Assembly (NCBI RefSeq): GCF_037975245.1
Contig: NC_092561.1
Span: 1,462,501 to 1,526,500 of the forward strand
Direction of reading: 5' to 3'
DNA length: 64,000 bases
DNA from: Apostichopus japonicus
Lineage: Eukaryota; Echinodermata; Holothuroidea; Aspidochirotida; Stichopodidae
This document shows, one piece after another, positions 14,509 through 32,437 of this stretch. The notes under the pieces are model-generated. The model had not been told where the DNA came from. It did no database searches and worked only from the letters and a program-made list of their open reading frames with translations. Position 1 is the first letter of the stretch, and each line of letters begins with the position of its first letter. The translations under genes and the position numbers were made by a program.

Positions 14509-16502
14509 ATGGAAATTCTTCGAACGCGTTTACTTGATTATACCTTTAACAATCTTCCTGACGATATGGCCAAAGCTCGTCGTTCCAAAAGGGATATTGT
14601 GTCTGTGCGAGCCAAAAGGAGACTTTTTGTTGATGATGACGAAAGAGACGAGAACTGTAAATGCGTTACTGCAGGTGCCGTGTTTAGTGACAAATTAGAG
14701 GATAAATATACAGACATAATGCCTTTTGAAAACCCCCCTCATCCGTACAAGACTGTCGTACATTCGAGTAAAAAGTGTAAGGTATCCGAGGACACAAACG
14801 ACGGCAAAGGAATATCTAATTGTGCAGAAAGTGCTAATGCATGTTCGCAAACAGTACAACAGCCAAAGACTCAAACTACATTACAAGGTAAGCGTTTATC
14901 TTCTAAGTTCTAGCCTATGCATACATTAGAAACGTTAACCGAATAATAAGTTTAAACTTAAACAGTTGGAATTACGTTTATTCTTACTCGGAACCCCTCC
15001 CCTTGTGATATCAGTTTTACTGATAAATAAGGGATGCTGCTACTAGTGCCAGTGCTAGGCGAAGCCAGGCAAACAAGGCTCGGCGAAGGAAGTACCAGCA
15101 GTCTGGTCCATCGTTAGTCGCCAAAAATACACGCTTGGATTTATTTAGTTGATTGACCATTTAACATTTTGAAATATTTGAAACATCTCACAACGTTTAT
15201 AAAACGTCGCTTCATAAGTTCACCTCAGTTTTAAACAACCGCTTGAAGTTGTTATGTGCCAGTTTGAACAGACGTTGCAATCTCTCCCCCGTGTTTTGTT
15301 CAATTGTAGGGAAACGCCCTCCAGTTTAAAAAAATCGCCGGCGCTCCGCCACTTGTAAACAAGTGATTGCCGAGGGTCACACAATTTGCTCTTTTCGTAT
15401 TACTTAGTTATAGGCCTCCTAGAGCCTATGTGTATCGTTGGAAAATTTCCAAAAGGAAAGGAAATGGGCGTTTCCTTAAAAGCATGAACAGACCTGTTTT
15501 TTCCGTAGTAAATATGGTTCTGTTTTGTTATTTATTTCTTCTTTTATTTAAATGTAAAATCGAAACCTGTATTTTGCATGGATAGCTAAATCTAGAATGA
15601 CAATGCATGCAGCGCCCTGTTGTTGTTGAATTTTCGAGAAAACGTGTTGAGACAAGTGGCCGAGTCGCTTCGTGCATTGCACTCGGCTTCAAGCTGCAAC
15701 ATGTTAGGACATGATTTGGCTTTGATCGATAGGAAATCGTCCCTTCTAAGTTCTATTGTGTAAGTGAACTCTTGTCGAAGTTGTTGTTTTTTTTTTGTGT
15801 GTGTGCTAAATTAGTCAATTTAAATTCAGCAAGTGCGTGTTCAACTGGTGAATGGTATTACTCGTACCCAACCACCCCGCCCCCCCCCCCCCCCCCATGA
15901 ATCCACAGTAACAATCCTCAATATAGATAAATTGTATGTTATCCGTTGAACGGAGAGAACTTTTAAACTAGTCTTGCGAACAAAATGTTCGGTAAGGCAT
16001 GAAACTTTACCAAATGAAGGTCTCAATATGTGTTTTTCCCCCTTCTACCCTTTGTTTTGTACTATCATGATAGAGTTCTTTAGTTAGGCTTTGGGTTTTA
16101 TTTGTTGAATTGAGGTCACACTCAGTTCAGGTTTCTTGGAATAGTTCGTGATTAATTATTGAACTTAGGTTTACCCTCAACCAGTTCATTCTCAGTACAG
16201 AACAATCAGAAAGGTGCTGGGAGATTTCTGTAGAGTAGGTGGTAATGGAAACTTTTGAGCTGAAAGATAAAAGCGATTTTACAAAATGTCGAAGGCGACA
16301 GTCGATCAAGTTTGTTATATCTGTTACATGTGTATTAAATGTGTGCGTGGTAGACATATGTGATGTTTTTTTTACGCATACTATATTTTTCTTGTTTATA
16401 GACTTCTTCAAAGCACAGAAAAGGGTTATTCCGTCACCTAAAACTCCAAGATATAGCTGTAGGATGTCCAAAAGAGCTAGAAGAACAAAGGAGGAAGCTT
16501 GA
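14509..16502 (+). CDS. putative Cip/Kip (p21-like) CDK inhibitor, 2 coding exons
   Basis: Join 14509-14887 and 16402-16502 (159 codons plus TGA). The start has a good context (GACATGG); Met20 is an alternative. Exon 1 ends CAAG before GTAAGC. Exon 2 follows a pyrimidine-rich TTGTTTATAG acceptor, phase 1. The joined protein has a basic N-terminus, KRRLF at 36-40 (an RxL cyclin-docking motif, as in p21), an acidic stretch, a polar linker, then QTTLQDFF at 121-128, a perfect QxxLxxFF PIP box whose Asp codon is split by the intron. KAQKR, SPKTP (CDK-type sites) and a basic tail follow. PIP-box proteins bind PCNA; with Asp at PIP position 6 and a Lys four residues after the last Phe it resembles a CRL4-Cdt2 degron, but Gln replaces the usual Thr at position 5. 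The conserved W-N-F-D-F CDK-binding core is not seen; only a Lys-Tyr...Pro trace sits at p27-like spacing. It could instead be another cyclin- and PCNA-binding cell-cycle protein. Confidence 0.6.
14888..16401 (+). other. intron 1 of the Cip/Kip-like gene
   Basis: A 1514-bp phase-1 intron with a GTAAGC donor and a strong polypyrimidine tract before TTTATAG. It contains a C-run near 15878 and no recognised repeat or nested gene. Confidence 0.55.
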
Positions 16503-16526
16503 AGAATCCTTAGAACTTCATGTAAG

Positions 16527-18016
16527 GTAAGTTGACAGAAATCTGTTTTTCTAAAGTTCAAAGTGGTGGGGGTGGGGGAGGGGGTGGTAAAGGGTATAGG
16601 TTACAGAAAATAGTCAATAGTAAGAGTAAAGAAAGGAACAGAGAAAATGTGTATTTCATTCTATTAAGTCAAATTTACCACAAAAACCGGGTTTTGTTTT
16701 CCTTTATATTTTCCTTCATGGCTATGATATGTGGGAAGTGTCATTCCACAATTCTACTTTTAAATCGGAAAGACACAATAGTGTCCGGGACATATAGTGA
16801 TACGTGATGCCACCGAAACGACACGCCTGACGTAAACTAGCAATAACGTAACGAGATCCATCAGTTTCTTTTCATTTTGTTTCTGGATTCATTAAGTCAA
16901 CCCCCCCCCCCCCTTCTCACCCTCTCTTCTTCAAGGGAGTATGTATGGTTAATAACTTCAAATAGTAGGTTTGTTTATCAATTTTCACAAGGCATGTCCC
17001 ATTATTATTTTTTTATTCCATGCCACTTGTGTGGTATCACGCGTCATTGTTCAAATATGATTTCAACGCCTTTTTTTTTGGTCTTAAATTGTCATTGACA
17101 AAGTCAGCTATGTATTAGCAAAAACAACCTTCACATGGTTATAAATTAGAAAGTCAAACATGTAATGCCTCATGTCAAAGTACAGGTAATATGTGCTGTC
17201 GTAATACATCATGTCAAAATACAGGGAATATCTGCTGTTGTAATACCTCATATCAAAGTACAGGAGATAGGTGCTGTTGTTGTAATACCTCATGTCAAAG
17301 TACATGCTGTTAGGAGCCCTCCCTCCCTGCTTTTTAATTAATACTTCTTAATTGATCACAAGCTTTTAACTTCCTGCTCCATTTTTGATTTTCCCCCTAT
17401 ACTTGGTTGTGAATGTTGATAAACTTTTAAGTATTTGAAGAATTTCAATTCTATTATTGAGGGTTTGTTATTTGAACAATGATTTCATGGTATGGTATGA
17501 TTTCTAAGAAATTTCTTGCAAATTAGCACTGCGATTTGTACGTTTAATGCTAACTGTAATCATTGTTTCCACTATAGCATTTGTGTGTAATGAACTATAA
17601 AAATACCGACTCATTTTATTACTAAAACTTCGACAAAATGAAAAAAAGTTTTTTTCTGTTACACATACGTCGTTTATAAATCTTTCTGATCAAGTATGCA
17701 AAAAGTACGCGATTGATGAAATCTTTTTCCAGTTGTGTTATTTTTATAATTTCCATCCAGGCACGCTAGACAATTTGTTTGTGGGTCAGTCCAGAGGTTC
17801 ATTAATGTTTCATTTCCCTTATTCGATAATTAAAGAAGAAGACAAGGACGTTAATAAAAAATAACGATAAGTCGAAAAAACTTTTGTGAAAATTGTGAAC
17901 CAATATACTTGTTGGTTTATATACATTGTGTCTGTTTTTTTTGTTTTTTTTTATCCTAACAATGAACAAAACTAAACATGTAAGATTATTTAATACTTCT
18001 GTATTTATTTCAACAG
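16527..18016 (+). other. probable 3' UTR intron
   Basis: Exon 2 continues 24 nt beyond the stop codon to a consensus AAG/GTAAGT donor at 16527. A good acceptor (TTTATTTCAACAG) ends at 18016. A stop codon this close to the last junction would not be expected to trigger nonsense-mediated decay. The interval also holds a G-run at about 16568, a C-run at about 16902 and a 39-bp minisatellite. Confidence 0.4.
17162..17311. repeat. 39-bp minisatellite, about 3.7 copies
   Basis: Units begin GTAATACCTCATGTCAAAG at 17162, 17201, 17240 and 17282. The third is 3 bp longer by a GTT duplication and the last is truncated. Confidence 0.9.
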
Positions 18017-18620
18017 GTACCCCCTTCTTGAGCACCCCCATTTGACCTAGTCGCCGTAGGACGCTGGCCATATATTGATGGCAAATGAGAGAGATGGTTA
18101 CACTCCAAAACTGCTTGGAAGGAAGCTCTCCGTCGCACCCGTCAGTCAATCTCCACTCCATTGTTATTACCAGCGTCACATCTGGCCCCTGGTCGTACTG
18201 AGCACGCTGAAGCTTCGCTTTGGATACGCGCCAATGATTTGCCGCCAAAAGTGGTCACGTGATCAACACTAACGCCGTATGCCCTGGGCAATGTCTACTT
18301 TGGTTCAACGCGAGATCTAGTTGTAAACAAGAGACGGAAGCTTACAAGTGCCATTGTTCAAATCAAAGGCAAGTTGCGTGTAAGGTTTACAACATAGTGT
18401 TGTACACACACAATCGCATATGGAATGAGCTACTGGAGATTTCCGCGTAGAAAAAAAAAGCTGTGCGGAAGTAGAGTGAATAGCAACAGCTGGTGAATAT
18501 CTCCACACGGGATATGAAGACTAATATTTGTCTGTACTAGCGGAAGTTACAACAGAGAAGAACGTTGTTTACTGCTTGACTTTAAGCAGAAAAATAAAGA
18601 AAAAAGCAGAAAGGAAAGAA
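18017..18620 (+). other. putative terminal (3' UTR) exon with poly(A) signal
   Basis: A segment noticeably more GC-rich than its surroundings follows the acceptor at 18016. An AATAAA signal lies at 18593-18598. It also contains a CACGTG E-box near 18255, so a promoter or CpG-rich regulatory element is an alternative reading. A minus-strand frame crosses part of it but shows no known domain. Confidence 0.35.
18593..18598 (+). terminator. candidate poly(A) signal AATAAA
   Basis: Canonical hexamer about 2.1 kb downstream of the stop codon in genomic distance, at the end of the putative last exon. In AT-rich DNA such hexamers are common by chance. Confidence 0.3.
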
Positions 18621-20060
18621 TTAATTAATTAACCAAAGTGTTGATTTATTTTGGAATGGGATAAATAACTGTTTAGTTTCATACAGCTTTGATGCGATTG
18701 AAAAATAAGATTTCCTAGCGTAAAATTTTCTCAGATTTTTGTCTTCTTGTACAAGAATTGCAACACACACTTAAATATGTGACGAAAAACGAAGGTAGCC
18801 TCATGATGTAAAAATTGTAACTAGCAGGGGCATTCATTCTATGCTTAAATTAAATTCACCCAAAACTTTGATGTCACAAATCTGCAGCAATATCATGTAA
18901 ACCTGAAATGTGAAGACATCAGGGTAGCAGATACAATGACGTCAGCTCTGTGTTATGTAATTGTTGTACAACCTATTGTCATTGTTTTTTCGTCAAAGAA
19001 AAGTCATAGATATTTATGAATTACAATATTTTTCTCACATTCCATTTCTGTGGCTCTCTTGAATTATGAGGAATATCATAGGGAACATGTGTCAATGGTT
19101 AACTGAAATTCGGTTGATGGCTGTTGAAGAATATCTATAAATAATATTGGGAACATTGGCTTCAACATTAAAAAAAAGGAGAAAAAATATCGTTGTGCTT
19201 TCATTATTGTTATCAGATATTTAGACAGAAAGAAATATCACAAAATTAAAGAAAGTCTCCGATTTGTTCTGTCATATATATATATGTATATATATGATCT
19301 ATGAATTATGTACAGCTGGGTAAGAAAAAAACATAGTGTATGGTATGGCCTACCCTGGAATTCAGCTTGTTTTCTTAGACACATCAATTTTTTTAAACTC
19401 GTTTCCAAGCCACACTGTTGTACTTAAAAACATATCAATGATCTCAAGCGAAAAACTGTGAACCCCCCTTCTGCTGTTTTTCGCTACTTTGTATTAAAAC
19501 TTGTATTTTTGGTGTAAAGAGAATAGAGAGAGATTGTGGTATCTCAAAGTTACTTATATTTTTGTTATGTAGATATGAAAAAGAAAGATAGGGAAAAGTA
19601 TTTTCCGATAATTCTTTAACCTAACCTTTCCACATAATTCAGATTACACACGTTTTAAAGTTTGCCGCTAAAATTCCAACTGGGTTGAAATTTTTTCTTT
19701 GAATGAACTGTGTATATAGTCTGTTCATTGAGGCCACACCTCCTGTGCCATAGACTATAAACCACATGTTCATCATGGGTACCTTTGACGAAAACAAGTA
19801 GTATATCGATCGAGATTGTAAAGAATAAACTAACCACAAAACCAAATCTAGGCGGGAAGAGTAATTCCGCGAAATAGTAGGATAGGCTGGCTGTTATTCC
19901 CAGCCGGTAGTAGAGTGGGGTGGTGTGTGATAGCCCTATGACAAGCCACGTGGAAGGAAACTGGTTTCCCGTCTATTCAGGGAGTTGTAATGGAATTTAT
20001 TTATTACGTGCATTGAATCGATTATTGTCTGCGAGACAAATATTTTGTTTTGTGAATGGG
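18621..20060. other. intergenic DNA, nothing recognised
   Basis: AT-rich DNA. It includes a perfect TGACGTCA at 18937-18944 and short TATA-type runs near 19270. No gene was recognised. Confidence 0.4.
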
Positions 20061-20164
20061 GCGGAAAGACGTCGGGTGATCTCTGCATGGTTAATACTGT
20101 ATTATGTTCCGGGCGGAAAGACTTCGGGTGATCTCTGCATGGTTAATACTGTATTATGTTCCGT
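20061..20164. repeat. 52-bp tandem duplication
   Basis: Two adjacent copies (20061-20112 and 20113-20164) starting GCGGAAAGAC differ at essentially one base (CGTCGGG against CTTCGGG). This is a recent duplication. Confidence 0.95.
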
Positions 20165-22599
20165 GCACTTTAACCTACCTGTTTTGTTTTTTTTACGGAC
20201 GTATTCGGGGAAGAAGAATTGATAACTGTTTCTAATCATTATTGGCAGGTTGTCATTGTTTTCGATAAGCTTAAGACCAGAATAGTGGAGTACTTCATAC
20301 TAAAAGAAACTGGAGACAGTTAAATTGTAAGATAGTGAAGATGTTAATTTTATGTATATCACATTACCAGTATTATATACAGTTTTGAATTCAGTAGTGT
20401 TCCATATAACACTGTTAGTTACTTCATTAATATTTAAAGCAATCTCTACAGGTGTTTATATTTAAGTTAACGAGATGGGCTTGAAGAGCTAAAGCAATCA
20501 GTTTATTTTTTGGGATTTATTTGATCGATGCGAGTGGGGGGGGGGGGTGGGGGGTTGAACCTCGTCTACGTCTCTTAATAGACTAGCCAACTTTATTGTC
20601 ACAGAGGAACACCCTCTCACCCACTCGCTTCATCCTCTGCCCCTCTTTTGGCAAACCCATGTGGCTCTTCTTTATTGCGTTTATTACCCTGATATTCTTT
20701 GGCATATCCCGAATCTCGCGGGACTGGTTTATGTATGTAACTACGCAATATTGAATTGTGCAACCAAGTTGTGACGTCACGATGACGTGTTCATACCTGT
20801 TTCTCCTGTTGACACATAGTGTTTACATTTTGACGTATCTATGGCATAATGTCTCTTAAAGGGAACTTTTAATTTCGTTTTGATGTTTTAGCTATAGATA
20901 TATATACATACAGCTTTAAGAACCCCCTGGATCCCTCCTCCCCTTCACGCCCTCATCCTCCCCACCCCCATAGCCCCCACCCCCCCCCCCCCCCATAGCC
21001 CCCACTTTAACCCTGGTACATGGTTATTGAATTTTACTTTCAGTTTAAACTAAATTGTGACATAACAAATTCCTCTTCATTACCTACCTACCTGTAACTT
21101 AGTTTACGTTAAAAAATGTGTTACTGAGGGGAAAAATGAATACGGCTAATTCACATTTTTAGTTTTCAAAAGGTTGATAAACACTGCCAAGTAATATGTT
21201 TTCTTTGGGTAAAGATGCCTACCAGAGTTAAAGATGGGCATGTTCATGTATGTGCTGGTAAAGTTATTTTGATAAAACTTATGAAAGACAGAAAGAGAAG
21301 AAAAACCGGTGTATTGTTAATGATAAAATTGGTTGATAGTACAGTTATACTGTCCTGTGTACATGTGCAATATATAGTTCTCTGTAATGTATTATAGAAT
21401 ATAAGCTTGAAGATAAAAAAATAAAATTAAAAGCGAAAAATTAAAATTAAAATTATTGTTTGCTTACTGTATTTGTCTATATATATTTTTTTTTCTGTTT
21501 TTATGACCTTTGGCACCGCGCGGGTGGTATATATATAACTGTTGCCTTATATGACGTAATGTCCCCAAAATAGCCCTTCCGTTATCAAACTCTGTGATGA
21601 TTCATCGTTTGTAAACAAACTATAGTGTATACAATGCCTGCCCGACTTCAAAGTTTTCGACTAAAAAAACTTGTTCTTTCGAATGAATCTTGGGTAGTCT
21701 GGGCAAGAGCTGACGGTGGTCTGGGCGCGGATACATAATTACCATTGCACTCCAGTATTAACATAGCCAGCCCCGGCTAATTTCAGCATATGTAATGAGA
21801 TGCTGTGCGTGACACTATGTGAAACTTTCGGTGTTATATATATAATATTGAGAATTTCCAAATCTGTGTAGATACAGGAGAAAATATGACTAAACACATT
21901 TTGGATCACTGATAACATTGGACACATGTACGGTTATGATGTAGGCTTATACAACCATTGCTGAACGCAAAAACAAGAGAAGCTAGGCACGCGACAAGTG
22001 GTATATGTGCTACCGTTTATTTCGCTTGGCTATATAACTATAACACGCGCATGCGTAGTAACGGAGTAGCTATATGTACCTGTGTATGGGATTTGGTTTT
22101 ATGACTTATGTGTATTATTACTATTAGCGTGTGTGCTGAAAGTGTAACGAACTCACGTAGAGCAATCATGGCAAATATCAGCCACAGAAGGGATCGTTAG
22201 GGACTTCCCGGCGTAAATCGGTTAGTTTCCATGGAATATTACAGGTGGCTTAACAATGGAACCTGGACAAGAATTCTTTTTGTAGATGTCTTTTATAGAG
22301 TTTGTAGAAGCGTTGGGTTTTTAGGTAATTCCCCAGTTACGTGTTAAAGTTGCAATTCAAAATCCCCGAAATAATTTGGATGTAGTAATGATAATGACAT
22401 TGTATAAAGTAGGGCAAAGCAAAAGGGCTACGTTTGATTCGGAGACCATTTTCGCACTCGGAGTTTATTCGAAGTTCGAATTCATACCTCCTCCAACCCC
22501 CTCCCATAACCCTCCAACCAGGCAAAATTTCCTAATCAAAATACAGAGATTTGATTCGGAATTTCATACCATGCTGTAATTTTCTACTCGAATACCTGT
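20165..22599. other. intergenic DNA, nothing recognised
   Basis: No gene was recognised. It has G/C-runs at about 20530 and 20980, TGACGTCA at 20772-20779, and A/T-rich runs near 21410-21460. Confidence 0.4.
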
Positions 22600-22860
22600 C
22601 CCTCCTGAATTCTTTACAATCCACTGGCCCTGCCTCTCCCCGCCCTTCCCCTTCCTCGTCAAACACCCTGACCCTCCCCTTCCAAAGTTCCAGTTTCGTA
22701 TATTCAATTATATTGTCTCAACTCGGATACCCCCCTTCCCCAACCCCCTCCTCTCTCCCCACCCTGCCCCTTTCTCGTCCAACTTCCTGCCCCTTCCCTC
22801 CAAAAGTTCCGGTTTCGCATATTCAATCATTATAGTCTCAACTTTGATACCTCCTCCCCC
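22600..22860. repeat. degenerate 120-bp tandem duplication, C/T-rich
   Basis: Two copies share a C/T-rich half and a TTTCG(T/C)ATATTCAAT half (22691 and 22811 regions), offset by about 120 bp and diverged by substitutions. An older third copy may precede them. Confidence 0.7.
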
Positions 22861-23034
22861 ACCCTACCCACACCCCTATTACCCTCAAATTCTGATTCCG
22901 CAGTTTGGATCTATTTATATCCATTCAGAGTCATGAAACTCAGATTACAGTGATCCTTTATTATCTCCATGATCAATCTAGGATCAGAGAAACAGTACAA
23001 GATATTTTACAAACGGAGCGGAGGCTTTTAACTA

Positions 23035-23036
23035 TA

Positions 23037-23086
<50 letters not shown>
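23035..23086. repeat. (TA)n microsatellite
   Basis: About 26 uninterrupted TA units. Confidence 0.95.
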
Positions 23087-23091
<5 letters not shown>

Positions 23092-23519
23092 CATAATTCA
23101 TGGTCAATTTGGTTCAAGGCAAGTTGGTGTTTGCTCAATAATCAGGTTGTGCGAATTTTCACAGCTGAGTAAACCAAAACACGGGGGCGGGTGGGGCAAA
23201 TACACAATTAGTTTGATACAGTATCCATTTGGCAAGTATAACAGCGACATGGATTTATTCTATGCGTGGGAAATATTACGGCACTGCCTTTATTTATTTA
23301 TTTATTTTTTTTGCGTTGTATCATTTTTTATCTCAAGATTTAGAGTAAATGGGTGCAGGTGCAAATTGCAGGAGCGCCTTTGTGAAAACAATCACTGACT
23401 TTTCCCACGGATCAACGACATTAATAATGAATCACGACAGAACAATTAAATATGACTCAAACTTTCCGTTTCCTCGTTTCCTTGGGTTTTAGAACCACCC
23501 CTATATACGGCTATATATA

Positions 23520-23780
23520 TGCCAAGCCAAATGCCCAATAGTTTAATAAACCAGGTTCATCGAACAATAAAACTGGTTTATCGAATTGACAAACTATAGG
23601 TTTTATCAAAAAAAAACATGGCTTATCAATTCGACAACCAGGTTTATCGAATTGATAAAGCAGGCTTATTAAATAAAAACTTGGTTTATCGTTCAATGAA
23701 CCTGCATGTAGGTTTATCGTTCGATAAATATGGTTTATCGGGCGAAAACCAGGCCTATCGAATGGGTATTTGGCTTGCCG
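23520..23780. mobile_element. fold-back element built of GGTTTATCGAAT-like repeats
   Basis: The ends match as an imperfect inverted repeat (GCCAAGCCAAATGCCCA on the left, TGGGTATTTGGCTTGCC on the right). The interior is about ten degenerate copies of a roughly 20-25-bp unit around GGTTTATCGAATTGATAAA, itself near-palindromic, so the whole segment can fold on itself. No target duplication is evident. A palindromic MITE or fold-back transposon fits best. Confidence 0.55.
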
Positions 23781-23874
23781 GGTACGGCCCATTCTCTGGT
23801 TGACTCGGGTTCTCAGCCTGATCGTTTTCCATTTCAGCAACGTAAAATTGGTGCTGTTTCAGACATCAATATAC

Positions 23875-23908
23875 AACGAACGAACGAACGAACGAACGAA
23901 CGAACGAA
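23875..23908. repeat. (ACGA)n microsatellite
   Basis: Eight ACGA units. Confidence 0.95.
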
Positions 23909-32240
<8,332 letters not shown>

Positions 32241-32437
32241 CCAGTTCGGGCAATTTCCTAATGCTAATACCTCTCTAAACTGTACTCCAATACCATGCTC
32301 TCAAAGCACTGTCATTGTCAGTACAAACAGTTCCTAACCTTGATCTGATAGAAACATGATATTCATACTGCTCGTACTGACAATACGAGTGCTCTGAAGC
32401 GGGAAATAACATGTATAGAAAAAATTGTCCCAACTGG
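32241..32437. mobile_element. MITE with internal palindrome (copy 1)
   Basis: The termini CCAGTTCGGGCAATTT and AAATTGTCCCAACTGG are inverted. The centre carries a second inverted pair around AGCACTNNNATTGTCAGTAC and CTGCTCGTACTGACAAT. Related copies are at 38394-40713 (interrupted), 55432-55639 and 57115-57262 (the last two in opposite orientation). There is no coding capacity. Confidence 0.75.

Noticed and set aside
17802-18248. 148-codon minus-strand frame over the GC-richer segment
   Set aside because: No known motif. It overlaps the proposed plus-strand 3' exon and its second half is AT-rich and Lys/Asn/Phe-biased.
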